Below, piece after piece: positions 1 to 5,367 of a DNA stretch of 7,613 nt; positions within the stretch are counted from its first letter, which is position 1, and each line of letters starts with the position of its first letter. The translations under genes were made by a program, and so were the position numbers. A model generated the notes under the pieces. That model was not told the DNA's origin, searched no databases, and was given only the letters and a program-made list of their open reading frames with translations. The DNA lies in assembly GCA_948552115.1 (NCBI GenBank), contig CAOWNX010000032.1, positions 242 through 7,854 of the forward strand, in the 5' to 3' direction. The stretch comes from an uncultured Bacilli bacterium. Its GTDB lineage: Bacteria > Bacillota_I > Bacilli_A > RF39 > UBA660.

Positions 1-375
1 CGATTTGCTAATTTTTTGGATGATTCTTGGGTAGTTGGAAATCCAAAAGCTTTGGAGAAATATCGCAATGATCCTTATTGTACTTATCGATATCCGATTG
101 TTTCGATGTTAACTATTTTTCAAATTAATCAAGAGTTACATCATTATTCAAGTTATTGTTGTAGAAATTCAAAGTTACCTATTTTGATGATTTCAGGAGA
201 GTTGGATCCAGTAACTGGTGGGGAAAAGGGAATTTTGGATACGATACAAACACTCCAAAAAATTGGTTATTCTCATATTGATAATAAAGTTTATTCCAAT
301 ATGTATCATGAAGTATTAAATGAAAAAAATAATCGTAAGGTTTATGAGGATGTTTTATTGTTTTTAGAAAAATAA
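1..375 (+). CDS. alpha/beta hydrolase, lysophospholipase/serine aminopeptidase S33-like (3' part only)
   Basis: The reading frame is open from the first base, so the gene begins before the window and only the C-terminal ~124 residues are visible. They hold the two late catalytic elements of the alpha/beta-hydrolase fold. The first is the strand-turn ILMISGELDPVTGG, whose Asp (bases 205-207) is the expected acid. The second is YHEVLNE, whose His (bases 307-309) is the expected catalytic base. The SGExDPVG and HExLNE pattern is typical of the monoacylglycerol lipase/lysophospholipase branch, so hydrolysis of a lipid or other ester in the cytoplasm is the likely role; the real substrate cannot be told. 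The nucleophile GxSxG motif must lie upstream of the window. A TTG at 16 is an internal codon, not the start. The next gene follows after 35 bp with no terminator, so the two may be co-transcribed. Confidence 0.82.
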   Translation, partial: RFANFLDDSWVVGNPKALEKYRNDPYCTYRYPIVSMLTIFQINQELHHYSSYCCRNSKLPILMISGELDPVTGGEKGILDTIQTLQKIGYSHIDNKVYSNMYHEVLNEKNNRKVYEDVLLFLEK

Positions 376-410
376 GCTTGTTTTTACATATTGTTTATTA
401 GAGGTAATGT

Positions 411-743
411 ATGAAACGATATGTTTTTTTGTCTGTTATTTTGTTTATTTTTTGTTTTGTTGGAGGGTTGGTACTTTTTAGTAAAACAAGTCCTTCTTCT
501 TTTCCACTTTTTAAAATCGAGCTTTATGGAGATCGCATTATGAATATTGATGAGATATTTGAAGAACCTGGTTTTTCTGCATTTGATGAAAAGGATGGAG
601 ATATTACGAATCAAGTCGTGGTAGAAGATTTTATTGATTATCGGGTCAAAGGAACATATGAAGTGAAGTATTCGGTTAAAAATTCGCGTGGAGAAGTATA
701 TCGTATTAGTCGATTTGTTATTTTAGATAAGCCACTGAACTAG
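411..743 (+). CDS. small membrane-anchored protein with a DUF5011-type Ig-like domain
   Basis: The protein has 110 residues. Residues 5-23 form one hydrophobic segment preceded by Lys-Arg, so it is either an uncleaved N-terminal anchor or a signal peptide; no lipobox is evident (Cys15 lies inside the hydrophobic stretch without a clear L-x-G/A-C motif). The rest (about 35-106) reads as a single bacterial Ig-like domain of the DUF5011/Cry22Aa type: EPGFSAFDEKDGDITNQV (52-69) matches the family's PG..A.D..DGD.T..V pattern, followed by the VKGTYEVKYSV strand. Such domains usually occur as repeats in large surface proteins; one domain standing alone on an anchor is less common. It probably sits on the outer face of the membrane. 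The ATG has an AGAGG site at 400-404. No promoter was recognised in the 35 bp upstream, so it may belong to the operon of the hydrolase. Its function is unknown. Confidence 0.78.
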   Translation: MKRYVFLSVILFIFCFVGGLVLFSKTSPSSFPLFKIELYGDRIMNIDEIFEEPGFSAFDEKDGDITNQVVVEDFIDYRVKGTYEVKYSVKNSRGEVYRISRFVILDKPLN

Positions 744-769
744 TTTTGTTTTCTTTTTTATGTTATACT
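741..769 (+). promoter_or_regulatory. galE promoter, extended -10
   Basis: TGTTATACT at 761-769 is an extended -10 element (TGn followed by TATACT, 764-769). The -35 area around 741-746 has only a poor match (TAGTTT, overlapping the stop of the upstream gene). The predicted start point near 776 would leave a leader of only about 10 nt, barely including the ribosome binding site. Read-through from the upstream gene is also possible, because no terminator lies between them. Confidence 0.55.
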
Positions 770-775
770 TTTTTT

Positions 776-780
776 AGGTG
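776..780 (+). promoter_or_regulatory. ribosome binding site selecting the TTG start of galE
   Basis: AGGTG lies six bases before the TTG at 787. Starting there gives the standard GalE N-terminus (MRILVTGGAGYIGSH); no in-frame ATG lies nearby, so the TTG start is well supported. Confidence 0.7.
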
Positions 781-786
781 ATTTAA

Positions 787-1791
787 TTGAGAATATTAGT
801 AACTGGTGGGGCTGGATATATCGGATCTCATACAGTGGTGGAACTTTTAAGTGTTGGACATGATGTAATTGTGATTGATAATTTTAGTAATTCGAAATCT
901 TCTTCTTTTGAAGCCATTTCTAAGATTTCAGGAAAAGATGTTATTTTTTATGAAGGGGATGTTGCAGATATCTCTTTCCTTCGTAATGTTTTTTCGAAGC
1001 ATTCTATTGATGCAGTTATCCATTTTGCTGGCTATAAAGCAGTTGGAGAGAGTGTAGAAAAACCTTTGAAATACTATGATAATAATTTGATTTCAACGAT
1101 TCGTTTACTTGAAGTTATGGAAGAGTATCAGTGTTATCGTTTGGTATTTTCAAGTAGTGCAACGGTTTATGGAAGTCCTAAATCGTTACCTATTTTAGAA
1201 GATTTTTCACTCAGTACTACGAATCCATATGGAACGACGAAGTTAATGATTGAAACAATTTTAACCGATGTTAGTGCAAGTAATTCCAAATGGAGTTTTG
1301 CAATGCTTCGTTATTTTAATCCGATTGGAGCTCATGAAAGTGGAATGATTGGAGAAGATCCTAATGGCATTCCAAATAATTTAATGCCATATATTATGAA
1401 GGTTTCTACAGGAGAGTTACCTGATTTAAAAATTTTTGGGAATGATTATGATACTCCAGATGGTACTGGAGTTCGTGATTATATTCATGTGGTCGATTTA
1501 GCAAAGGGCCATTTGAAAGCAATTGATTATGTGATGGAACATGTGGGTGTGGAAGCTTTTAATTTAGGTACTGGCCATGGTGTTAGTGTTCTTGATTTAG
1601 TTCATACCTTTGAACGAGTGAATCATATTTCCATTCCTTATACTATTGTGGAACGAAGAAGTGGGGATATCGCATCTTGTTATGCAGATTGTACGAAAGC
1701 ACATGAAAAACTTCATTGGACAAGTAGTAAAACGTTAGAAGAAATGTGTGAAGATAGTTATCGATATGTCATAAATCAAAAAAAGAAATAA
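787..1791 (+). CDS. galE: UDP-glucose 4-epimerase
   Basis: GalE interconverts UDP-glucose and UDP-galactose in the cytoplasm with tightly bound NAD, serving the Leloir pathway and supplying sugars for surface glycans. The 334-residue product has the usual full length of the extended short-chain dehydrogenase family. It shows the Rossmann motif G7-x-x-G10-x-x-G13, the NAD-ribose Asp31-Asn32, the catalytic Ser124 in SSSATVYG, and Tyr148/Lys152 in NPYGTTK (one less than the E. coli numbers 149/153). RRSGD near residue 290 is the UDP-binding end. Cys298 occupies the position of E. coli Tyr299 and human Cys307; a small residue there is associated with acceptance of UDP-N-acetylhexosamines, so a dual-specificity enzyme is possible (inference). 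It starts with TTG, has its own promoter and ends in a hairpin terminator. No other galactose gene is in the window. Confidence 0.96.
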   Translation: MRILVTGGAGYIGSHTVVELLSVGHDVIVIDNFSNSKSSSFEAISKISGKDVIFYEGDVADISFLRNVFSKHSIDAVIHFAGYKAVGESVEKPLKYYDNNLISTIRLLEVMEEYQCYRLVFSSSATVYGSPKSLPILEDFSLSTTNPYGTTKLMIETILTDVSASNSKWSFAMLRYFNPIGAHESGMIGEDPNGIPNNLMPYIMKVSTGELPDLKIFGNDYDTPDGTGVRDYIHVVDLAKGHLKAIDYVMEHVGVEAFNLGTGHGVSVLDLVHTFERVNHISIPYTIVERRSGDIASCYADCTKAHEKLHWTSSKTLEEMCEDSYRYVINQKKK

Positions 1792-1823
1792 CTTAGCTAA
1801 AGACAAAATTTAAAAATTAAAAT

Positions 1824-1871
1824 GAGAGATAAATAGTATTTCTATAAAATATTACATATCTCTTTTTTTTT
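1824..1871 (+). terminator. galE intrinsic terminator
   Basis: The outer stem AGAGATA (1825-1831) pairs with TATCTCT (1857-1863), with an extra G-T closing pair. After a 2x2 mismatch, an inner stem pairs 1834-1841 with 1847-1854 around a 5-nt loop, and a run of T follows (1863-1871). It begins about 30 bp after the galE stop. The T-run touches the -10 element of the next operon. Confidence 0.65.
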
Positions 1872-1879
1872 GATATAAT
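1851..1879 (+). promoter_or_regulatory. promoter of the IbrA-GNAT-IbrB operon, extended -10
   Basis: TGATATAAT at 1871-1879 is a perfect extended -10. ATTACA at 1851-1856 matches the -35 consensus at four of six positions with a 17-bp spacer. The -35 box and spacer coincide with the 3' arm and T-run of the galE terminator, so the two elements share DNA. The predicted start point near 1886 gives a leader of about 38 nt. Confidence 0.65.
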
Positions 1880-1911
1880 TAACTTATGGAAAAATTTACC
1901 AATTTTTAGGC

Positions 1912-1918
1912 AGGGTGG
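1912..1918 (+). promoter_or_regulatory. ribosome binding site selecting ATG 1924
   Basis: AGGGTGG lies five bases before ATG 1924. The in-frame GTG at 1915 falls inside this site and cannot use it, so the ATG is the better start; the product then begins MPKVYID. Confidence 0.65.
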
Positions 1919-1923
1919 TAATT

Positions 1924-3228
1924 ATGCCAAAAGTTTATATAGATAAAGATGTTTATACTGCTAGTATGGAACGTTTTGAATATGTGTTTACGCATTTTGA
2001 TAATTATTATTTTTCGGTAAGTGGAGGAAAAGATAGTAGTGTTATGATTCAACTTGCATCTCGTGTGGCAAGAAAATATCATAAGAAAATTAGTGTTATG
2101 TATGTAGATTTTGAAGCTCAATATCGTAGTACGATTGAACATATAGAAACATTGATTGAAGAAATCTCTGATGTTTTAGAACGGTGGTATTGGATTTGTT
2201 TACCAATATCTTTACGGAATGCTGTTAGTGTGATTCAACCTAAGTGGGTTTGTTGGAATAAATCAGAGAAAGATATTTGGGTTCGTGATTTGCCAGATAA
2301 TCAATGGGTTATTCATGAAGATAATATGCCATCGGAATGGACATGGTTTAAATATGGAATGGAGTTTGAAACGTTTATTTTGTTTTTTGGGGACTGGTTT
2401 AATAAAATGCATGGCGGAATCACTGCCTGTGGAATTGGGATACGTTCGGATGAAAGTTTGAATCGTTTTCGTACCATTACTAATTTTAGTAAAGTAAGAT
2501 ATCAAGGAATTCATTGGACTACGAGAGTTAAGATTCGTAATAATGATACGAATGTTTATAATTTTTATCCGATTTATGATTGGAAGACTTCTGATATTTG
2601 GACAGCTGTTTCACGATTTGATTTGAAGTTTAATCAGATTTATGAACAATTATATAAAAATGGGGTTCCGTTATCAGAACAGCGTCTTTGTCAACCTTAT
2701 GGGGATGATCAAAGAAAAAGTTTGGATCAATTTCGTGCTTTGGAATATGAAACATGGGAGCGAGTTTTGCAACGTGTGCATGGAGTTAATTTTGGTAATA
2801 TTTATTGTAGGACGAGCGTTTTAGGAATGATAAAAACTGAGAAACCAAAAATGATGACTTGGCAAGAATATACGGTATTTTTATTGGAAAGTTTGGGGCT
2901 TTATGTACCAGAATTACGTGATCATTATTATTCTAAAATTAAAGCTTTTTTTTCTTGGTATGAGAATAAAAAAGGAATTTCTATTGATGAAATTCGTGAT
3001 GAAGAGGATAAGGCATTAGAAAATTCTAAAAAGATTGCTAGTTGGAGAAGAATTGCTCGTGCTTTGGAACATAATGACTTTTGGATGAAGCGACTTAGTT
3101 TTAGTCAAAATCAACATGATGTAAAAAAGTTGTTTGAATTGCAAAAAAAATATCGTCATTTGAGACTTGTGGATGGAGATGTAAATGATAAGGATTTGCG
3201 TGATTTGCAAGAGTTGATTAATCAATGA
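1924..3228 (+). CDS. IbrA-like PAPS-reductase-family protein (PP-loop ATP pyrophosphatase, DUF3440)
   Basis: The protein has 434 residues. Residues 33-39 (SGGKDSS) are the PP-loop that binds ATP phosphates in the adenine-nucleotide alpha-hydrolase/PAPS reductase superfamily, followed by MYVDFEAQY, the second strand of that fold. The signatures GIGIRSDESLNRFRTI (170-185), YPIYDWKTSDIW (215-226), LCQPYGDDQRK (255-265) and the C-terminal SWRRIARALEHNDFW (373-387) are those I associate with the DUF3440/IbrA group. The ECGLH catalytic motif of assimilatory PAPS reductases is absent, so a role in sulfate assimilation is unlikely; adenylation or an ATP-dependent modification is more plausible (inference). 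E. coli IbrA works with the ParB-like IbrB as a co-activator of prophage eib genes. Here the first gene of a three-gene operon encodes the IbrA-like protein and the third encodes the IbrB-like protein. I leave the symbol blank because orthology cannot be tested here. It ends at TGA. Confidence 0.85.
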   Translation: MPKVYIDKDVYTASMERFEYVFTHFDNYYFSVSGGKDSSVMIQLASRVARKYHKKISVMYVDFEAQYRSTIEHIETLIEEISDVLERWYWICLPISLRNAVSVIQPKWVCWNKSEKDIWVRDLPDNQWVIHEDNMPSEWTWFKYGMEFETFILFFGDWFNKMHGGITACGIGIRSDESLNRFRTITNFSKVRYQGIHWTTRVKIRNNDTNVYNFYPIYDWKTSDIWTAVSRFDLKFNQIYEQLYKNGVPLSEQRLCQPYGDDQRKSLDQFRALEYETWERVLQRVHGVNFGNIYCRTSVLGMIKTEKPKMMTWQEYTVFLLESLGLYVPELRDHYYSKIKAFFSWYENKKGISIDEIRDEEDKALENSKKIASWRRIARALEHNDFWMKRLSFSQNQHDVKKLFELQKKYRHLRLVDGDVNDKDLRDLQELINQ

Positions 3229-3242
3229 GAGGATGAAGGAAA

Positions 3243-3656
3243 ATGTTTATAGTAAAAGAATATTTGGAAACTTGTAATAATGAAGAATTTTATCGATATA
3301 TGGGAAGATTTTTTGCCGAACGTCATTTTCGTAGGGAGCTGCCTTATTTGATTAATGATAGTGAAAAAATTTGGTATTTGTTTTTTGATGAAGAGAAATT
3401 AGCAGGATTTGTAGGTGTTGTTATGAACCAAAATGGTACAACATTTAATGATTTTTATTTACTTCCAACTTATCGCAATGTTTCTAATATGAAATATATA
3501 GCAAATTATATGTTTGATATGTATTCTTCTGAACGGATTCGAATCCTTAGTGATTCCAAAGAAGAACTTGCTTTGTGGGAGGAATTGGGATTTCAAAAAC
3601 AAGGAAATAAGGGAAGATATACTTCTTTGGTGTATGAGGAAACCGTATGCGAGTAA
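3243..3656 (+). CDS. small divergent GNAT-family N-acetyltransferase
   Basis: At 137 residues the protein is near the minimum for a GNAT domain. Visible elements in order are the N-terminal helices (12-37), the strand pair WYLFFDEEKLAGFVGVVM (44-61), the strand FNDFYLLPTYR (68-78) leading into the cofactor helix, and the C-terminal EELALWEELGFQKQG (107-121), where the LWEELGF turn is characteristic of GNATs. The acetyl-CoA loop, normally R/Q-x-x-G-x-G/A, reads RNVSNMK (78-84) without its glycines, so cofactor binding may be altered or lost. GNATs transfer acetyl groups to amines of proteins, small molecules or RNA; no substrate can be named. It lies 14 bp after the IbrA-like gene (AGAGGATG site at 3228-3234), and its end overlaps the start of the ParB-like gene by 10 bp, so its product is probably made with both partners. 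Confidence 0.72.
   Translation: MFIVKEYLETCNNEEFYRYMGRFFAERHFRRELPYLINDSEKIWYLFFDEEKLAGFVGVVMNQNGTTFNDFYLLPTYRNVSNMKYIANYMFDMYSSERIRILSDSKEELALWEELGFQKQGNKGRYTSLVYEETVCE
3636..3640 (+). promoter_or_regulatory. ribosome binding site of the ParB-like gene, inside the GNAT gene
   Basis: GAGGA, six bases before ATG 3647, lies within the last codons of the acetyltransferase gene. It supports the overlapping start and suggests translational coupling of the two products. Confidence 0.65.
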
Positions 3657-4195
3657 AGATTGATTATCCAGTATTAAACGTAAAATTGGTGCCACTTCGT
3701 AAGGTGGAAGCAAATGATTATAATCCGAATAAGGTAGCACGCCCTGAGCTTCAGTTATTGAAATTATCGATTTTGCAAGATGGGTATACGCAGCCAATTG
3801 TTTGTTATTATGATGCAGAGCGTGATAAGTATGTTATTGTGGATGGGTTTCATCGTTATTATTGTGCAAGAAGGTATTTTAATTTAAAGGAAATTCCTGT
3901 TGTTGTAATTGAAAAAGATATCTCTAATCGAATGGCTTCTACGATTCGTCACAATCGAGCTCGTGGTACGCATCAAATTAAAGATATGAGCAATATTGTT
4001 TTAGAACTCACTTCTTATGGTTGGAGTGATGAAAAGATTTGTTATGAACTTGGGATGGAAATGGATGAAGTAATCCGGTTGAAACAAATTACGGGATTAA
4101 AACAAGCATTTCAAAATCATGAATTTAGTAAATCTTGGAATGAGTTCGAAGCAAAATATTATTCGAAAGATAAAACAAGTGAGGAACAAGAGTAG
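3647..4195 (+). CDS. IbrB-like ParB/sulfiredoxin-fold protein
   Basis: The protein has 182 residues. The N-terminal ParB-like domain (about 10-110) shows the opening strand VKLVPLRKVEANDYNPN, the helix ELQLLKLSILQDGYTQPIV (34-52), and VDGFHRYYCARR (65-76), the equivalent of the G-E-R-R nucleotide/phosphate box of ParB. IRHNRARGTH (100-109) stands where ParB has its second box and is the signature I associate with IbrB-type proteins. Residues 125-150 (WSDEKICYELGMEMDEV...) read as a helix-turn-helix, so DNA binding is plausible; the acidic tail is short. ParB-fold domains bind or hydrolyse CTP or other nucleotides, and some were reported as nucleases. No ParA gene, parS-like site or dimerisation domain is seen, so a partition role is unlikely. 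In E. coli IbrB acts together with IbrA on prophage gene expression. It is the last gene of the operon. Confidence 0.83.
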   Translation: MRVKIDYPVLNVKLVPLRKVEANDYNPNKVARPELQLLKLSILQDGYTQPIVCYYDAERDKYVIVDGFHRYYCARRYFNLKEIPVVVIEKDISNRMASTIRHNRARGTHQIKDMSNIVLELTSYGWSDEKICYELGMEMDEVIRLKQITGLKQAFQNHEFSKSWNEFEAKYYSKDKTSEEQE

Positions 4196-4260
4196 ATGTT
4201 GCTTTTTTTGAAAAAAAATGAATTTTTTGTAAAATTTTAGTTCTTTTCTTATCTAGTTAG

Positions 4261-4269
4261 TGTTATAAT
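4261..4269 (+). promoter_or_regulatory. promoter of the two-pass membrane protein gene, extended -10
   Basis: TGTTATAAT is a perfect extended -10 (TATAAT at 4264-4269), with no convincing -35 box 16-18 bp upstream. The start codon lies 25 bp downstream, preceded by AGAGGAG at 4281-4287. Confidence 0.6.
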
Positions 4270-4294
4270 TTTTATAGAAAAGAGGAGAGTTTTT

Positions 4295-5296
4295 ATGAAA
4301 GAAATTAAGTCAGAGCAAATCAAGAAGATTATGAAAAAGTTAAAGAATAATTTGATTATATGGGCAATTGTAGCAATTTGTTCTATGGCAATTTTAGCTT
4401 TGAGTGTTTTTATGAATGATTTGCGAAAAGGTGCAGTGTTTAATGAAGTCTTAGACAATGATCCAAAGGAAAATAAATTTGTTGAAGCTTCTGTAAACTT
4501 GCAACCAATTGTGTTTGCGCATTATCCTTCTGATAATAGTGGAAAATTCTATTTTATGTGGGATGAAAAGTATATCTATATTGCTTTTTTGAAAGAAGAA
4601 ACATTCAAAAAGTTTGATGTAGAGGATATTGAACAAAATCCAAAAGTGTTGAAAGGAATGACAAAAAAGATTCCTAGTGATATTAAAAAGCTAGCAATTA
4701 AGTCTTATAATGAAGCAGTTGATAAGGATAAACAAATTTCTTCTGCAGATTTTGAAACATATTTTGGCACACTTTATATTGATGAAACTGAAGTGGATCC
4801 AATTCAAGTTACTTTAATGCTTGTAGGAATTATTGGATGGTTTACTGGTTTTGTGATGTTATTAGCTCAATTTATCGGATATCGAAGACTTAAGAAAACG
4901 ATTAAGAATATGGATGATAATGTTTGGGAAGATATTAATAAAGAGCTAGAGGAAGAAGAAGCTTTCTATTATAAGAGTGCTAAACTAGCCTTAACCAAAA
5001 ACTATATTGTAGATTTTTCAACTGGACTTAAAGTATTTAAGTATAATGAAGTTTTATGGATGTATCGTTATGAATTACGTCAAAATGGTATTAAGTCTCA
5101 AATGAGTATTATTTTGTTTGTAAAAAATGATAAGAAACGTCATGTAGTTGCTTCTATGGTTGGATATACAAAGAAGAGCAAAGAAATTAATCGCGAGATT
5201 ATGGATGCTATCATGAATAAAAATAAAAAGATGTTAGTTGGATATACTAAAGAAAATCGCGAAAAAATGAAAGAAGAATATCAAATTAAAGCATAA
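4295..5296 (+). CDS. two-pass membrane protein of unknown function
   Basis: I do not recognise this 333-residue protein with certainty. A Lys-rich N-terminus (2-17) precedes the first membrane segment (about 19-40). A 130-residue loop (41-168) follows, containing FYFMWDEKYIYIAFLKEETF (85-104), which looks like a small beta domain. A second membrane segment spans about 170-195 and is followed by positive charges (RRLKK). By the positive-inside rule both ends are cytoplasmic and the loop is outside. The C-terminal part (about 225-310) alternates strands such as LALTKNYIVDFSTGLKVFKYNEVLWMYRYE, resembling bacterial PH-like/YcxB-like domains (weak inference). The layout recalls uncharacterised Firmicutes DUF families such as DUF6709, but I cannot verify this. 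It has its own promoter and terminator, so it is monocistronic. The ATG follows a strong AGAGGAG site. Confidence 0.75.
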   Translation: MKEIKSEQIKKIMKKLKNNLIIWAIVAICSMAILALSVFMNDLRKGAVFNEVLDNDPKENKFVEASVNLQPIVFAHYPSDNSGKFYFMWDEKYIYIAFLKEETFKKFDVEDIEQNPKVLKGMTKKIPSDIKKLAIKSYNEAVDKDKQISSADFETYFGTLYIDETEVDPIQVTLMLVGIIGWFTGFVMLLAQFIGYRRLKKTIKNMDDNVWEDINKELEEEEAFYYKSAKLALTKNYIVDFSTGLKVFKYNEVLWMYRYELRQNGIKSQMSIILFVKNDKKRHVVASMVGYTKKSKEINREIMDAIMNKNKKMLVGYTKENREKMKEEYQIKA

Positions 5297-5325
5297 AATA
5301 AGTGAGTATTTCACTTATTTTTTTT
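5295..5325 (+). terminator. intrinsic terminator of the two-pass membrane protein gene
   Basis: AAAATAAGTGA (5295-5305) pairs perfectly with TCACTTATTTT (5311-5321) around a 5-nt loop and runs into further T residues. The stem begins inside the TAA stop codon of the gene (5294-5296). Confidence 0.85.
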
Positions 5326-5338
5326 GAAGTTTATAAAT

Positions 5339-5367
5339 AAAAAATGGCATTTTGTTTGCCATTTTTT
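5339..5367 (-). terminator. terminator of the minus-strand gene, likely bidirectional
   Basis: AAAAAATGGCA (5339-5349) and TGCCATTTTTT (5357-5367) form an 11-bp stem with a 7-nt loop. The ends are A and T runs on either strand, so it can act both ways: for the minus-strand gene, whose TAA (5368-5366) overlaps the stem by two bases, and as a second stop for plus-strand transcripts. Confidence 0.8.

Noticed and set aside
1915..1923. In-frame GTG at 1915 as the start of the IbrA-like gene
   Set aside because: It lies inside the AGGGTGG ribosome binding site; ATG 1924 has correct spacing from that site.
3226..3228. TGA read as tryptophan (Mycoplasma-type code)
   Set aside because: Read-through would add only a few residues before a TAG and destroy the clean 14-bp gap to the next gene. 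Tryptophan is encoded by TGG throughout and no gene carries an internal TGA, so the standard code fits.
1924..3228. Assimilatory PAPS/APS reductase (cysH) or DndC
   Set aside because: The ECGLH motif and sulfate assimilation neighbours are missing, and no dnd partner genes (cysteine desulfurase or SMC-like) are present. The signatures fit DUF3440/IbrA better.
3459..3797. Minus-strand open frame of 112 codons across the GNAT/ParB junction
   Set aside because: It overlaps two well-supported plus-strand genes, has no family resemblance, and is a shadow of their codon usage.
3647..4195. Plasmid or chromosome partition ParB
   Set aside because: No ParA, parS or dimerisation domain is visible, the protein is short, and its boxes resemble IbrB.
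4211..4228. Possible terminator after the ParB-like gene (A-run, short loop, T-run)
   Set aside because: The stem is only A-T pairs and no G-C pair supports it; such runs are expected by chance in this composition. How the operon ends is left open.
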